Source: an uncultured Bacteroidales bacterium (GTDB lineage: Bacteria; Bacteroidota; Bacteroidia; Bacteroidales; Bacteroidaceae). Taken from it: a DNA stretch of 64,000 nt. The translations under genes and the position numbers were made by a program. The notes beneath the pieces were generated by a model. That model searched no databases and was not told the origin of the DNA. It saw only the letters and a list, made by a program, of their open reading frames with translations. Positions within the stretch are counted from its first letter, which is position 1, and every line of letters starts with the position of its first letter. The stretch is taken from positions 1 through 64,000 of the forward strand of contig CASFRV010000009.1 in NCBI GenBank assembly GCA_949297215.1, read 5' to 3'. Positions 16,966 to 27,402 of this stretch are shown here, in pieces.

Positions 16966-17026
16966 ATGCAATTTTGAGGAAATTAATACTGGCGTAACTC
17001 CTTCAAAATACGCATATCTTGTGATA

Positions 17027-17667
17027 TCATTTATTGCCTTTTGAACGGTTATGCGTCTTGCACAGCATTTCGCAATTCTGGGTGGAAGTGGCACCGCCTT
17101 TGCTCCATGCAGTCACATGGTCGGCATCCATTTCATTGAACTTGTAAATACGTGTCTTGTTGGCATTGTCGCCTATGGCACACAGGGGGCAGTTGGAGAT
17201 GCCTTTCGCTTTCGGCACCTCAGTCTGGCGGGCGTATGCCGCACGTTTCGTCGGCTCTTCGAACAAACGGATTTGAAGCAGGCTTTTGTTTTGTTCGCCA
17301 TCTAATACGTACTCATAGATATTGCGCGGGCATTTGATGCTCTCGTCCGCTTGCAGGGCAAGCACACGCTCCGTCACATGATCAATGCTGTAAGGTGTCT
17401 TATGGTAAGTTTCGTAGAGCCGCCCCATTCCAAACCACACATATCCCGTTCCACCATAGTGAACGTAGTGGAGACCCAGTCTATCACGGAGCGGAAATAG
17501 CTTTCCAATTCACCTATAGAGTTGTCGCGGCGGTGCAGGCTCATGTAGGCATCAATGGTCATTCCTTTGCTTGCGCATACCCATTTCAATGCTTCCGCCA
17601 AGTAATCCTGACGCTTGACATCACCCCGCACATAGTGACTCCACAATGGTCGTTCCAGCAATTCAAA
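17027..17667 (-). pseudogene. 5'-truncated, frameshifted HNH endonuclease (DUF262-type) gene
   Basis: Two overlapping frames together read as one protein tail. The upstream frame gives LLERPLWSHYVRGDV ... SVIDWVSTTFTMVERDMCGLEWG; the downstream frame continues GRLYETYHKTPYSIDHV ... and ends in an HNH domain (CPLCAIGDNANKTR, DADHVTAWSKGG, CEMLCKTHNRSKGNK). They join near 17418 if one G is restored. There is no ATG, and a stop codon lies just before 17667, so the N-terminal DUF262-like half is missing. The gene is dead unless the frameshift is a sequence error, and even then it lacks a start. It lies between the recombinase and the rplQ terminator. Confidence 0.8.
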
Positions 17668-17718
17668 AAAGAATACCTACATATTAAAGCCGGGAGGGAC
17701 GTTTACTGCTACAAAAAA

Positions 17719-17745
17719 GCCGCCCCGAAACAACTTCGGAGCGGC
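17719..17745 (-). terminator. Terminator of the ribosomal protein superoperon
   Basis: GCCGCCCCGAA (17719-17729) pairs with TTCGGAGCGGC (17735-17745); on the minus strand it is followed by TTTTTTGTAG. It lies 26 nt after the rplQ stop. Confidence 0.88.
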
Positions 17746-17770
17746 CTCGTAGCAATAAGTATTGTTTGTT

Positions 17771-18301
17771 TTACTCAGCCTTGGGAGCTTCTTCTGCGCT
17801 TTCGGCTGCTGCCTCGGCGGCAGGAGCCTCAGCTGCGGCTTCCGTTGCGGGAGCCTCGGCCGTCGTGTCTGCGGCAGCAGCGGAAGACGACTTGCGCGAA
17901 CGACGCGTGCGCGTGGCCTTCTTCGTCGTCTTGGCCATGTTCTCATCGTAATCGACAAGCTCGATGAAGCACATGTCGGCACCGTCGCTGGGGCGGAAGC
18001 CCGTCTTGATGATGCGCGTGTAGCCACCGGGACGGTTGGCCACCTTTTCGGAAATCTCTTGGAAGAGCTCCGTCACAGCGTACTTGTCTTGCAGATAGCG
18101 GAACACAACACGTCGTGAGTTCGTGGTATCCTGCTTGCTGCGCGTGATGAGCGGCTCAACGTACTTCTTCAGTGCTTTGGCCTTTGCGAGAGTCGTAGTG
18201 ATTCTTTTGTGCTTGATCAAGGAGCAGGCCATGTTGGAAAGCATAGCCGCGCGATGAGAAGCAGTACGGCTCAGATGATTAAATTTCTTATTGTGTCTCA
18301 T
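17771..18301 (-). CDS. rplQ: 50S ribosomal protein L17
   Basis: 176 residues. The first 120 ([20 protein letters not shown] ...) are the conserved L17 domain, which binds 23S rRNA near the exit tunnel. Beyond it lies a basic TRRSRKSS patch and an Ala/Glu/Pro-rich low-complexity tail (about residues 135-176), which the classical protein lacks but Bacteroidetes homologues often carry. It is the last gene of the superoperon, 3 nt after rpoA. Confidence 0.96.
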   Translation of the reverse strand: MRHNKKFNHLSRTASHRAAMLSNMACSLIKHKRITTTLAKAKALKKYVEPLITRSKQDTTNSRRVVFRYLQDKYAVTELFQEISEKVANRPGGYTRIIKTGFRPSDGADMCFIELVDYDENMAKTTKKATRTRRSRKSSSAAAADTTAEAPATEAAAEAPAAEAAAESAEEAPKAE

Positions 18302-18304
18302 TTG

Positions 18305-19297
18305 TTATTCTTTATCCAATTTGTACTTTGAGATGTCGGTTCCAAACGACAGATTCAGACTCTCGAGCAAATCATCAAGCTCCGTGAGCGATTTCTTGCC
18401 GAAGTTGCGGAACTTCAAGAGGTCGTTCTTGTTGAACTGGACGAGGTCGCCCAACGTCTCGACGTCGGCTGCCTTCAAGCAGTTGAGGGCGCGCACCGAG
18501 AGGTTCATGTCAACAAGTTTCGTCTTGAGCAGCTGACGCATGTGGAGCACTTCCTCATCGAATTCCTCATTTTCCACATTGGCGGTGTCGTCAATGGTGA
18601 TCTTCTCGTCGGAGAAGAGCATGAAGTGGTAGATAAGGATCTTGGCAGCCTCCTTCAACGCGTCCTTCGGGTGGATGGAACCGTCCGTCGTGACTTCCAG
18701 CACGAGCTTATCGTAGTCGGTCTTCTGCTCGACACGGTAAGGTTCGACCGTATATTTCACGTTACGGATGGGCGTGTAAATAGAATCGATTGGAATTACG
18801 TTCACTTCGGTGCAGAAGTCCAGGTTTTCTTCAGCTGGAACATATCCGCGGCCCTTGTTGATCGTAAGATCAATCTGCATCGTGGCTTTGGGATCTAAAT
18901 GACAAATCACTAATTCAGGGTTTAACACCTCAAATCCAGTGAGATTCTTGCCAATATCACCAGCTTTGAATTCCGAGGAATTCGAAATGGTGATACTAAC
19001 CTTCTCAGTCTCGAATTCTTCTACTAACTGCTTGAAGCGAACCTGCTTGAGGTTCAGAATAATGTTGGTCACGTCCTCGCGCACTCCCGGCACCGAAGCA
19101 AACTCGTGCTCAACACCCGCAATCTTGATGGTGTTGATGGCGAATCCTTCGAGAGACGACAAGAGAATACGGCGCAAGGCATTTCCGACGGTCGTGCCGA
19201 AACCCGGCTCCAAGGGACGGAACTCAAACTTTCCGTACTTGGAGTCGTTTTCCAACATTATGACTTTGTCAGGCTTTTGAAATGCTAATATCGCCAT
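18305..19297 (-). CDS. rpoA: DNA-directed RNA polymerase subunit alpha
   Basis: 330 residues. The N-terminal assembly domain ([20 protein letters not shown] near residue 32) dimerises and nucleates the polymerase; after a linker the C-terminal domain (residues about 255-330, [20 protein letters not shown]) binds upstream DNA and activators. It lies between rpsD and rplQ, the usual alpha-operon order. Confidence 0.98.
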   Translation of the reverse strand: MAILAFQKPDKVIMLENDSKYGKFEFRPLEPGFGTTVGNALRRILLSSLEGFAINTIKIAGVEHEFASVPGVREDVTNIILNLKQVRFKQLVEEFETEKVSITISNSSEFKAGDIGKNLTGFEVLNPELVICHLDPKATMQIDLTINKGRGYVPAEENLDFCTEVNVIPIDSIYTPIRNVKYTVEPYRVEQKTDYDKLVLEVTTDGSIHPKDALKEAAKILIYHFMLFSDEKITIDDTANVENEEFDEEVLHMRQLLKTKLVDMNLSVRALNCLKAADVETLGDLVQFNKNDLLKFRNFGKKSLTELDDLLESLNLSFGTDISKYKLDKE

Positions 19298-19314
19298 GAA
19301 TTTAATGAGTTTAA

Positions 19315-19923
19315 TTAGTTTTTAGAGTACAACTCGACAATCAGCTGCTCGCGAATGTTTTCGGGAATGTCAGCACGTTCGGGTTTGTGAAGCATCTTGC
19401 CCGACTTGGAATTTTCATCCCATTCGAGCCATGGATACTTGCTGTGGTTGAAGCCTGCCAGAGAGTCGGCAATGACTTCAAGCGACTTCGACTTTTCGCG
19501 CACGCCGATGATCTGACCGGGCTTTACGCTATAAGACGGAATGTTGACCACAGCACCGTCTACGACGATATGCTTGTGACCTACGAGCTGACGAGCTGCT
19601 GCACGCGTGGGAGCAATGCCGAGGCGATATACCACGTTGTCCAAGCGGCATTCGAGGCCCTGCAAAAGGAGCTCACCCGTGATACCGCTGGCAGAAGCAG
19701 CCTTCTCAAACAAGTTGCGGAATTGTCTTTCAAGAACGCCGTACGTGTACTTTGCCTTCTGCTTTTCAGCAAGCATGACTCCATACTCAGAGGTCTTACG
19801 ACGACGCGAATTGCCATGCTGACCGGGAGGGAAGTTACGCTTGGAAAGTACTTTATCGGGGCCGAAAATGGCCTCTCCGAACTTACGGGCGATACGAGAT
19901 TTCGGACCAATATATCTTGCCAT
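19315..19923 (-). CDS. rpsD: 30S ribosomal protein S4
   Basis: 202 residues starting [20 protein letters not shown]. The S4 RNA-binding domain is seen at about residues 93-155 ([31 protein letters not shown]). It is an early 16S rRNA binder and, in many bacteria, the translational repressor of the alpha operon. No zinc-binding cysteine cluster is present at the N-terminus. Confidence 0.98.
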   Translation of the reverse strand: MARYIGPKSRIARKFGEAIFGPDKVLSKRNFPPGQHGNSRRRKTSEYGVMLAEKQKAKYTYGVLERQFRNLFEKAASASGITGELLLQGLECRLDNVVYRLGIAPTRAAARQLVGHKHIVVDGAVVNIPSYSVKPGQIIGVREKSKSLEVIADSLAGFNHSKYPWLEWDENSKSGKMLHKPERADIPENIREQLIVELYSKN

Positions 19924-19957
19924 CTTATTCTGTTTTTAGATAGGTTCTTACGTTTTG

Positions 19958-20344
19958 TTATACTCTTCTTCTCTTGGGAGGACGGCAACCGTTGTGAGGC
20001 AACGGCGTAACATCGACGATTTCAGTAACCTCGATGCCGGCACCATGGACGGCACGGATGGCAGCCTCACGGCCGTTGCCCGGACCCTTCACGTATGCCT
20101 TTACCTTGCGGAGACCCAAATCGAAAGCAACCTTCGAGCAGTCCTGCGCTGCCATCTGTGCAGCGTAGGGAGTATTCTTCTTCGAACCTCTGAAACCCAT
20201 CTTACCGGCGGAAGACCAAGAGATGATCTGACCCTCGCTGTTGGCCAAAGATACGATGATATTATTGAAGGAGCTATGGATGTGCAACTGGCCCATAGCA
20301 TCGACCTTGACGTTTCTTTTCTTTGCGACTGTTTTCTTTGCCAT
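19958..20344 (-). CDS. rpsK: 30S ribosomal protein S11
   Basis: 128 residues. The conserved core [19 protein letters not shown], the [12 protein letters not shown] loop and the C-terminal [16 protein letters not shown] tail are all present. It lies at the platform of the small subunit near the mRNA exit path. It is 9 nt downstream of rpsM in transcription order. Confidence 0.98.
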   Translation of the reverse strand: MAKKTVAKKRNVKVDAMGQLHIHSSFNNIIVSLANSEGQIISWSSAGKMGFRGSKKNTPYAAQMAAQDCSKVAFDLGLRKVKAYVKGPGNGREAAIRAVHGAGIEVTEIVDVTPLPHNGCRPPKRRRV

Positions 20345-20353
20345 ATCAATTCA

Positions 20354-20734
20354 TTATTTCGTTGCTTTCTTCTTGTTTGCAACAGTCTTCTTCTTACCTT
20401 TACGTGTACGCGCATTGTTCTTGGTGCTCTGTCCGCGCACGGGAAGACCAATACGGTGACGCACACCACGATAGCAACCGATGTCCATCAAACGCTTGAT
20501 GTTCATCTGGATCTCAGAACGAAGATCACCTTCAACCTTGTATTCAGCAGCGATAATCTCACGAATCTTACCTGCCTGGTCGTCGGTCCAATCTTTTACT
20601 TTGATGCCACGGTCGATGCCTGCCTTATCCAAAATCTTTTCAGCACTGCTACGGCCGATACCATAGATGTAGGTCAAGGCGATTTCACCTCTTTTGTTCT
20701 GAGGCAAGTCAACGCCAACAATTCTTATTGCCAT
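20354..20734 (-). CDS. rpsM: 30S ribosomal protein S13
   Basis: 126 residues with [23 protein letters not shown] at the start, the helix-two-turn-helix region, and the basic C-terminal tail [14 protein letters not shown] that reaches the decoding centre. It contacts the large subunit in the head bridges and follows rpmJ. Confidence 0.98.
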   Translation of the reverse strand: MAIRIVGVDLPQNKRGEIALTYIYGIGRSSAEKILDKAGIDRGIKVKDWTDDQAGKIREIIAAEYKVEGDLRSEIQMNIKRLMDIGCYRGVRHRIGLPVRGQSTKNNARTRKGKKKTVANKKKATK

Positions 20735-20764
20735 ATATTTGTCTTTATTTTTCGCGTAAACCTA

Positions 20765-20881
20765 TTAACCCTGACGAAGTTTGTACTTCGGGTTCTTCTT
20801 GTTGATCACGTACAAGCGGCCCTTTCTGCGTACAATCTTGCAATCGGCCGACCGCTTTTTCAAAGATGCTCTTGTCTTCAT
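20765..20881 (-). CDS. rpmJ: 50S ribosomal protein L36
   Basis: 38 residues, read directly from the [23 protein letters not shown] followed by [18 protein letters not shown]. Length and pattern match L36. Of the usual zinc ligands Cys-Cys-Cys-His only one Cys (residue 14) remains, so this is the zinc-free form. It lies between infA and rpsM, the normal place. Confidence 0.95.
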   Translation of the reverse strand: MKTRASLKKRSADCKIVRRKGRLYVINKKNPKYKLRQG

Positions 20882-20892
20882 ATATTTGTTTT

Positions 20893-21111
20893 TTATTTGT
20901 ATCTGAACACTATTCTGCCCTTCGACAAATCATAGGGACTCATCTCCACTTTCACTTTATCGCCGGGAAGGATCTTTATGTAATGCATACGCATCTTGCC
21001 AGAAATATGAGCTGTAATTTCATGCCCATTCTCCAAGACTACGCGGAACATCGCATTGCTTAACGACTCCACTATCGTCCCGTCTTGCTCAATCGCAGCT
21101 TGTTTTGCCAT
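20893..21111 (-). CDS. infA: Translation initiation factor IF-1
   Basis: 72 residues, a single S1/OB-fold domain ([46 protein letters not shown]). It occupies the A site during initiation. The gene starts inside the 3' end of map, overlapping it by 23 nt, which suggests coupling of the two products. Confidence 0.97.
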   Translation of the reverse strand: MAKQAAIEQDGTIVESLSNAMFRVVLENGHEITAHISGKMRMHYIKILPGDKVKVEMSPYDLSKGRIVFRYK

Positions 21112-21904
21112 ATTTTTTCTCTTCTATTTTTTCAATTTCCTCAAACGTTGATAAGAGCTCTGCCTTTCCATCGTGAATCGCGATTGTGTGCTCAAAATGA
21201 GCAGCAGGCTTTCCGTCCTGCGTATCGGCTGTCCAACGATCGGGCCGCATCCGTATGGAAGGATCACCCATCGTTATCATCGGTTCAATCGCTATACATA
21301 AGCCATTCGACAATGCCATTCCAGAACCTTGCTTCCCATAATTAGGAACTTGGGGGTCCTCGTGCATTTCATGTCCGATTCCGTGACCTACGAACTCACG
21401 AACTACTCCAAAACCTGCTCGCTCACAATGTGTCTGTATGGCGTGCCCGATGTCTCCCAAACGTTTCCCAACTATTGCTTTCTCTATACCATTATACAAA
21501 GAAGCCTTGGTTACGTCTAAAAGTCGCAGCACTTGCGGGGAAACTTCGCCTACGCGAAACGTATAACAAGAATCACCACAAAAACCGTTCAACAACGTAC
21601 CGCAATCAACCGATATAATGTCTCCTTCTTTAAGGACTACACTGTCGCTTGGAATGCCGTGTACGACTGTTTCATTGACCGAAGTGCAAATCGAGGCAGG
21701 GAAAGGAGGGCCATAAGGATTGGGAAATCCTTTGAACGTAGGCACAGCTCCATGATCGCGAATGACTTGCTCCGCAAGCGTGTCCAATTGTTTGGTGGTC
21801 ACGCCGGGCTCAATGACCCGTGCTAACTCAGCCAACGTGATGCTGACCAAGAGGTTCGCACTGCGGAGCGCGTCAATCTCATCCTCGGTTTTCAGATATA
21901 CCAT
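21089..21904 (-). CDS. map: Methionine aminopeptidase, type I
   Basis: 271 residues. It removes the initiator methionine from nascent proteins. Metal ligands and catalytic residues can be seen: His in NETVVHGIP, the two Asp in [15 protein letters not shown], His in [12 protein letters not shown], Glu in AIEPMIT and Glu in HFEHTIAI. No N-terminal zinc-finger or SH3 extension is present. It lies between secY and infA, 13 nt after secY, and runs into infA. Confidence 0.97.
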   Translation of the reverse strand: MVYLKTEDEIDALRSANLLVSITLAELARVIEPGVTTKQLDTLAEQVIRDHGAVPTFKGFPNPYGPPFPASICTSVNETVVHGIPSDSVVLKEGDIISVDCGTLLNGFCGDSCYTFRVGEVSPQVLRLLDVTKASLYNGIEKAIVGKRLGDIGHAIQTHCERAGFGVVREFVGHGIGHEMHEDPQVPNYGKQGSGMALSNGLCIAIEPMITMGDPSIRMRPDRWTADTQDGKPAAHFEHTIAIHDGKAELLSTFEEIEKIEEKKYGKTSCD

Positions 21905-21917
21905 TGAAATTCAAAGA

Positions 21918-23264
21918 TCAATATGCAGCTACGTGAGATGCACGAGAGCGCGTATGACCGGAATTGAGCAAACCGTCATAATGGCGTACCAAAAGATGGC
22001 TCTCAATCTGCTGTATCGTATCAAGAACAACACCGACCAAAATCAACAATGAGGTTCCCCCGAAGAACTGTGCAAAGCTCTGATTTACGCCAAACACGCC
22101 GGCGAATGCAGGCATAATGGCAATCAAAGCAATAAACAAAGAACCGGGGAGCGTAATTCTCGTCATCACGTTGTCAAGATAGTCTGCCGTGCTCTTACCT
22201 GGTTTGATACCAGGGATAAAGCCATTGTTGCGCTTCATATCCTCAGCCATTTGCACAGGATTGAGTGTTATAGCTGTATAGAAATATGTGAACGCAATAA
22301 TCAACAGCACGAATACGACATTATACAACACGCTCGTATGATCCATAAACTGTCCTAATGCCCAACTTCTTCCATCGCCGGCAACCTGTGCCAACGAGAG
22401 AGGAATAAACATGATGGCCTGAGCAAAGATGATAGGCATTACGTTGGCTGCGAAAAGTTTCAGAGGGATGTACTGACGTGCACCTCCAAACTGTCTGTTT
22501 CCTTCAACACGCTTGGCATACTGCACGGGAACTTTACGGGTAGCTTTCACGAGCATGATAGCCAAGGCCATTACAACCAACAATGCAATAATCTCGAAGA
22601 GGAACTTGATGAGACCGCCGCCTTCCAAAGAAGTTAAAGCCGTCGTAAATTCCTCAACCAAAGCTGCAGGCATTCGGGCAATGATACCCACCATGATTAT
22701 CAAAGAAACACCGTTGCCGATGCCTTTGTCCGTAATACGCTCACCTAACCAAAGGATGAACATACTGCCGGCCGCAAGGATAATCGTAGACGTAAGCATG
22801 AACCAAAAGCCATCACCGACCAAGAAGGCACCAGAGGATGCCGTCTGGGCATGCAAGTTAATCAAGTAGGTCGGAGCCTGGAATAGCAGAATGGCTATTG
22901 TCAGCCAACGCGTATACTGATTAATCTTACGTCTGCCACTTTCACCCTCGCGCTGCATCTTTTGAAAATAGGGTACAGCCACGGCCAAAAGTTGTATTAC
23001 AATAGAAGCTGAAATGTAGGGCATAATTCCCAAGGCAAAGATAGAAGCCTGAGAAAATGCGCCTCCCGAAAACATATTCAGCAACGACATCAGACCCTCG
23101 CTCGTCTGGCTCTGCAACTGCCCCAAAGCATTGGAGTCGATGCCGGGAAGAACGACGAAAGATCCGAAACGGTATATTGCAATAAACAGGAGAGTGATGA
23201 GGATTCGAGTTCTCAAATCCTCAATTCTCCATACATTCTTCACTGTCTCGATTATTTTCTTCAT
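21918..23264 (-). CDS. secY: Preprotein translocase subunit SecY
   Basis: 448 residues with ten membrane helices. It forms the protein-conducting channel with SecE (encoded at 60454) and SecG. Visible signatures are the plug and lateral-gate segment near GGAFSQASIFALGIMPYISASIVIQLL (residues about 67-93) and the cytoplasmic loop motif GIKPGKSTADYLD. It lies at the usual place after rplO. Confidence 0.98.
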   Translation of the reverse strand: MKKIIETVKNVWRIEDLRTRILITLLFIAIYRFGSFVVLPGIDSNALGQLQSQTSEGLMSLLNMFSGGAFSQASIFALGIMPYISASIVIQLLAVAVPYFQKMQREGESGRRKINQYTRWLTIAILLFQAPTYLINLHAQTASSGAFLVGDGFWFMLTSTIILAAGSMFILWLGERITDKGIGNGVSLIIMVGIIARMPAALVEEFTTALTSLEGGGLIKFLFEIIALLVVMALAIMLVKATRKVPVQYAKRVEGNRQFGGARQYIPLKLFAANVMPIIFAQAIMFIPLSLAQVAGDGRSWALGQFMDHTSVLYNVVFVLLIIAFTYFYTAITLNPVQMAEDMKRNNGFIPGIKPGKSTADYLDNVMTRITLPGSLFIALIAIMPAFAGVFGVNQSFAQFFGGTSLLILVGVVLDTIQQIESHLLVRHYDGLLNSGHTRSRASHVAAY

Positions 23265-23275
23265 CGAAGTCAGAT

Positions 23276-23722
23276 TTAGAGTTTCGTAGCAGTGCCGCCC
23301 AAAGCCTCAATTGCAGCTACAGCTGCCTTTGAGAATGCATGAGCAACAACATCAAGTTTTGCAGTGAGTTCGCCGTTAGCAAGAATTTTCACCTTCTGTT
23401 TGGAAGACAAATAACCAGCGCCGATAAGTTCATCCAAACCGATCTTACTCCACTGATTCTTTTCAGAAAGCTCTTGGAGCGTAGACAGATTGATGGCCTT
23501 ATATTCCACACGGTTGATGTTCTTGAAGCCAAACTTCGGAAGACGACGCTGCAAAGGCATCTGACCTCCTTCAAAGCCAATTTTCTTGCTGTAACCAGAA
23601 CGCTGCTTTGCACCTTTGTGACCGCGAGTAGAGGTTCCTCCCTTCCCCGAACCGGGGCCACGGCCAATGCGCTTGCGGTTTCTCGTAGAGCCGGCAGCCG
23701 GCGCTAATGTATGTAATTTCAT
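23276..23722 (-). CDS. rplO: 50S ribosomal protein L15
   Basis: 148 residues. The glycine-rich basic N-terminus (NRKRIGRGPGSGKGGTSTRGHKG) penetrates the 23S rRNA, and the C-terminal globular part ends ALGGTATKL. A late-assembly large-subunit protein; it lies 11 nt before secY. Confidence 0.97.
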   Translation of the reverse strand: MKLHTLAPAAGSTRNRKRIGRGPGSGKGGTSTRGHKGAKQRSGYSKKIGFEGGQMPLQRRLPKFGFKNINRVEYKAINLSTLQELSEKNQWSKIGLDELIGAGYLSSKQKVKILANGELTAKLDVVAHAFSKAAVAAIEALGGTATKL

Positions 23723-23743
23723 ATTTTCCTTTTTTGAAGTCGC

Positions 23744-23920
23744 TTATTCTACTACCGCCACCAAATGATGAACCTTACGAATCATTCCACGGAGAGTAGG
23801 AGTATCCTCACGCTCAACTACGTGGTTCATTTTCCTCAAACCCAAAGCATCCAAAGTTCTCTTTTGGTCAATAGGAGCTCCGATGCGGCTCTTCGTTTGC
23901 TTAATCTTTATCGTAGCCAT
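23744..23920 (-). CDS. rpmD: 50S ribosomal protein L30
   Basis: 58 residues from the ATG at 23920 (MATIKIKQTKSRIGAPIDQK). The open frame runs further upstream into rpsE, but the longer start would add 25 unrelated residues. The short bacterial form of L30 is complete, ending VHHLVAVVE. Confidence 0.96.
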   Translation of the reverse strand: MATIKIKQTKSRIGAPIDQKRTLDALGLRKMNHVVEREDTPTLRGMIRKVHHLVAVVE

Positions 23921-23924
23921 AAAT

Positions 23925-24431
23925 TTAACCTCTAAATACTTTTTCCAAGGAAACTCCACGCAGCTCAGCAATGGCACGTGCATCACGCATTTCACTCAAA
24001 GCCTTTATCGTAGCCTTCACAAGATTGTGAGGATTGGAAGAGCCTTGCGACTTAGCCAAGACATTCTTCACACCTACACTTTCAAGAACGGCACGCATTG
24101 CACCGCCAGCTACGACTCCGGTACCCTCAGAGGCAGGACGAAGCAAAACCTCGGCACCGCCGAACTTTGCAATCTGCTCATGAGGGACCGTACCCTTAAT
24201 GACAGGAACCTTGATCAAATTTTTCTTGGCGGCCTCTACGCCCTTCGAAATTGCAGCAGCAACTTCTCCGGCCTTACCAAGGCCATAACCAATGACGCCT
24301 TTTCCATCGCCTACTACTACAATAGCAGCAAACGTGAAAGTACGGCCACCCTTAGTGACCTTGACTACGCGATTGATAGCAACCAGTCTATCTTTCAGCT
24401 CTTCACTACTTACGTTTACTCTGTTTGCCAT
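23925..24431 (-). CDS. rpsE: 30S ribosomal protein S5
   Basis: 168 residues. The dsRBD-like N-domain ([33 protein letters not shown]) and the C-domain ([27 protein letters not shown]) are intact. S5 lines the mRNA entry site and affects decoding fidelity. The 4-nt spacing to rpmD suggests coupling. Confidence 0.98.
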   Translation of the reverse strand: MANRVNVSSEELKDRLVAINRVVKVTKGGRTFTFAAIVVVGDGKGVIGYGLGKAGEVAAAISKGVEAAKKNLIKVPVIKGTVPHEQIAKFGGAEVLLRPASEGTGVVAGGAMRAVLESVGVKNVLAKSQGSSNPHNLVKATIKALSEMRDARAIAELRGVSLEKVFRG

Positions 24432-24437
24432 AATCTC

Positions 24438-24782
24438 TTAAAATTTAAGTCCGCCATTACGAGCTCCATCAGCGACCTCTTTGACACGTCCATGGTACAA
24501 ATAACCATTTCTGTCAAAAACGACAGCTGTGATTCCAGCCTCCAAGGCTTTTTTAGCAACAATTTCACCCACTTTGGCAGCTTGCTCTCTTTTGGGCATT
24601 TTCTCCATACCCAATGAAGAAGCAGATACCAAAGTCTTAGCAGCTATATCATCAATGATCTGAACGTAAATCTGCTTATTGCTTCTAAACACGCTCATGC
24701 GAGGACGAGCTGCGGTGCCAGAAATCTTATTGCGTACCCGATGCTTGATTCTTAAGCGTTTTTGTTCTTTTATCGTAATCAT
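24438..24782 (-). CDS. rplR: 50S ribosomal protein L18
   Basis: 114 residues from the ATG at 24782 ([20 protein letters not shown]); a TTG two codons upstream is less likely. It binds 5S rRNA together with L5. The C-terminus [28 protein letters not shown] is characteristic. Confidence 0.97.
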   Translation of the reverse strand: MITIKEQKRLRIKHRVRNKISGTAARPRMSVFRSNKQIYVQIIDDIAAKTLVSASSLGMEKMPKREQAAKVGEIVAKKALEAGITAVVFDRNGYLYHGRVKEVADGARNGGLKF

Positions 24783-24800
24783 AATCAACTCCTATTTTAA

Positions 24801-25370
24801 TTACTTAGCACCTGCCGACTTACCAGACTTTCTACGAATCTGTTCGCCAACGAAGAGAATACCCTTTCCTTTATAGGGCTCGGGCATACGGAAAGAACGA
24901 ATTTTAGCACATACAAGTCCTAAAAGCTGCTTATCGCATGACTCAAGACAAATATACGGGTTCTTATTTCTCTCAGTTTTTGTTTCAACCTTGATTTCAG
25001 GCGGCAACTGAATGAAAATGCTATGGGTATAACCTAAGGAGAACTCAACGAGATTACCTTGATTGGAAACACGGTAACCTACACCTACTAACTCCATCTC
25101 CTTCTTATAACCTTGAGACACACCAACGACGATATTGTTTACCAATGCACGGTAAAGGCCATGGTAAGCTTGTTTCTGCTTGCGATCTACCGTGTCGTTG
25201 GCTTCATCAATCGTGAAAAGTATCTCATTGTTTTCAACAGTTACTATGATAGAAGGATTGACAGCTTGGCTCATCTCACCCTTCGGTCCTTTTACAGACA
25301 CTACATTATCCTTCAGGGTAACCGTGACTCCTGCAGGGATGTTAATCGGCAATTTACCTATTCTAGACAT
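24801..25370 (-). CDS. rplF: 50S ribosomal protein L6
   Basis: 189 residues with two tandem L6 domains (about 10-82 and 90-165). The signature PEPYKGKGILFVGEQIRRKSGKSAGAK closes the protein. It binds near the sarcin-ricin loop, where elongation factors dock. Confidence 0.98.
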   Translation of the reverse strand: MSRIGKLPINIPAGVTVTLKDNVVSVKGPKGEMSQAVNPSIIVTVENNEILFTIDEANDTVDRKQKQAYHGLYRALVNNIVVGVSQGYKKEMELVGVGYRVSNQGNLVEFSLGYTHSIFIQLPPEIKVETKTERNKNPYICLESCDKQLLGLVCAKIRSFRMPEPYKGKGILFVGEQIRRKSGKSAGAK

Positions 25371-25382
25371 ATCTTCCTCCTA

Positions 25383-25778
25383 TTAATATATGTAGCAAAG
25401 GACTTCACCTCCGATCTTCAGTTCGGAAGCCTCCTTATCAGTCATCACACCTTTTGAAGTGGATACAATTGCAATACCCAGTCCGTTAATTACTCTCGGC
25501 ATATCGCGATAGCCCGTATACTTACGCATACCAGGCTTCGAGACACGAGTCAAGCTCTTAATGGCATTGACTTTGCTTTGAGGATGATACTTCAAAGCAA
25601 TCTTAATCGTACCTTGGGGGCCATCTTCGATAAACTTGTAGTTCAAGATATAGCCCTTATCGAAGAGGATTTTCGTAATATCCTTCTTCAAATTGGAAGC
25701 AGGTACCTCCACCACGCGATGTTTGGCCATGATTGCGTTGCGCAATCTCGTCAAATAATCTGCTATTGGATCAGTCAT
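25383..25778 (-). CDS. rpsH: 30S ribosomal protein S8
   Basis: 131 residues. It begins MTDPIADYLTRLRNAIMAKH and ends with the conserved GLGIAIVSTSKGVMTDKEA signature and GEVLCYIY. It binds the central domain of 16S rRNA; in E. coli it also represses the spc operon, and the same is possible here. Confidence 0.98.
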   Translation of the reverse strand: MTDPIADYLTRLRNAIMAKHRVVEVPASNLKKDITKILFDKGYILNYKFIEDGPQGTIKIALKYHPQSKVNAIKSLTRVSKPGMRKYTGYRDMPRVINGLGIAIVSTSKGVMTDKEASELKIGGEVLCYIY

Positions 25779-25832
25779 AATTTATAGTGTTTAATTAATC
25801 GGGACTGCCCCGACAATATTAAATGCATTCTT

Positions 25833-26135
25833 TTACCAGCTCGCTTTCTTTACACCGGGAATAAGACCTTGTGAAGCCATTTCACGGAATTGGATACGCG
25901 AGAGGCCAAACAAACGGATATATCCCTTGGGACGACCTGTCAGTTTGCAGCGATTGTGCAAACGAATAGGGTTGGCGTTGCGAGGTATCTCCTGCAATTT
26001 GCGCGCTGCTTCGTAAGCTTCAACAGGATCATTCGATTTATTAACGATCTCCTTCAAAGCTGCACGCTTTGCGGCATACTTGGCAACAAGTTTTGCGCGC
26101 TTCACCTCACGCGCTTTCATTGATTCTTTTGCCAT
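25833..26135 (-). CDS. rpsN: 30S ribosomal protein S14
   Basis: 100 residues of the long, zinc-independent S14 form: the CxxC pairs of the short form are absent and only one Cys remains ([21 protein letters not shown]). It assembles late in the 30S head. It lies between rplE and rpsH, with 54 nt before rpsH. Confidence 0.97.
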   Translation of the reverse strand: MAKESMKAREVKRAKLVAKYAAKRAALKEIVNKSNDPVEAYEAARKLQEIPRNANPIRLHNRCKLTGRPKGYIRLFGLSRIQFREMASQGLIPGVKKASW

Positions 26136-26144
26136 TGTTCTCTA

Positions 26145-26702
26145 TTAGTTGTTATTTGCGTTCTTAAAGGGCAAGCCAAACTCTTGAAGGAGAGCATAAC
26201 CTTCCTCATCAGTTGCAGCAGACGTCACGAACGTAATATTCATACCCAGGATTCTTTCGATCGTATCGATATTAATCTCGGGGAAAATGATCTGCTCCTG
26301 GATGCCGAGCGTATAATTGCCTTGACCATCAAACTTGCTGTCGATTCCCTTGAAGTCACGAATACGCGGAAGAGCCACTTTTACCAACTTCTCCAAGAAT
26401 TCATACATACGCTCACGACGCAGGGTAACCATGACGCCGATCGGCATTTTCTTTCTCAGCTTGAAGTTTGAGATATCTTTTCGTGAAACCGTTGCCACCG
26501 CTTTCTGACCAGTTATAGCGGTCAACTCGTTAATAGCTACATCAATGATCTTCTTATCAGCAGTAGCCATTCCCAAGCCTTCGTTGATAACGATTTTCTT
26601 CAGAACGGGGATTTGCATCGGAGAAGAATAATTAAACTTCTTCATCAATGCAGGAGCTATGCGTTCAGCATATTCCTTTTTAAGACTTGCGGTATTACTC
26701 AT
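26145..26702 (-). CDS. rplE: 50S ribosomal protein L5
   Basis: 185 residues; [20 protein letters not shown] near the start and the C-terminal [25 protein letters not shown] mark L5. It binds 5S rRNA and contacts P-site tRNA. Its ATG shares one base with the rplX stop (TAATG), so translation is coupled. Confidence 0.98.
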   Translation of the reverse strand: MSNTASLKKEYAERIAPALMKKFNYSSPMQIPVLKKIVINEGLGMATADKKIIDVAINELTAITGQKAVATVSRKDISNFKLRKKMPIGVMVTLRRERMYEFLEKLVKVALPRIRDFKGIDSKFDGQGNYTLGIQEQIIFPEINIDTIERILGMNITFVTSAATDEEGYALLQEFGLPFKNANNN

Positions 26703-27022
26703 TACTTAATCTCCTCACCTGATTTTTTTGCATAACGAACCAACTTGCCTTCATCATTCAGCTTGCGTCCGATACGCGTCGGTTTTCCACTCTTAGGATC
26801 CAGCACATTCAAATTTGAGATATGAACAGGTGCTTCAACCTTTACGAAACCGCCTTGCGGATTCTTTGCACTGGGCTTCTGGCTCTTGGTTACAATGTTG
26901 ATACCTTCAACAACTGCGCGTTGTTTGTCAACGAGGACCTTCAAAACCTTACCAGTTTTTCCTCTATCCTCGCCGGTATTCACATAAACCGTATCACCTT
27001 TCTTTATGTGTAACTTGCTCAT
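26702..27022 (-). CDS. rplX: 50S ribosomal protein L24
   Basis: 106 residues with an N-terminal KOW motif ([25 protein letters not shown]). It initiates 50S assembly near the exit tunnel. It overlaps the next gene by one base. Confidence 0.97.
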   Translation of the reverse strand: MSKLHIKKGDTVYVNTGEDRGKTGKVLKVLVDKQRAVVEGINIVTKSQKPSAKNPQGGFVKVEAPVHISNLNVLDPKSGKPTRIGRKLNDEGKLVRYAKKSGEEIK

Positions 27023-27034
27023 AAATATTCGAAA

Positions 27035-27400
27035 TTAAAGCACCTCGGGTGCCAAGGAAACGACTTTCATATTGACGGCACGAAGCTCACGAGCAACCGG
27101 GCCGAAAATACGACTGCCTCTCAACTCACCTGCGTTGTTAAGCAGAACGCAAGCATTGTCATCAAAACGAATATAAGAACCGTCGGGACGGCGAATTTCC
27201 TTCTTCGTACGTACAATCAGAGCCTTTGAAACTGCGCCCTTCTTCAAATCGCTGGACGGGATTACATTCTTTACAGCCACAACGATAACATCACCTACGG
27301 AAGCATAACGTCTTCTCGTTCCTCCCAGTACGCGAATGCAAAGAGCCTCACGTGCTCCACTGTTATCAGCGACGGTCAATCTTGATTCTGTCTGTATCAT
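27035..27400 (-). CDS. rplN: 50S ribosomal protein L14
   Basis: 121 residues, [20 protein letters not shown] to VVSLAPEVL. It contributes to an inter-subunit bridge. It is 2 nt after rpsQ. Confidence 0.98.
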   Translation of the reverse strand: MIQTESRLTVADNSGAREALCIRVLGGTRRRYASVGDVIVVAVKNVIPSSDLKKGAVSKALIVRTKKEIRRPDGSYIRFDDNACVLLNNAGELRGSRIFGPVARELRAVNMKVVSLAPEVL

Positions 27401-27402
27401 AA

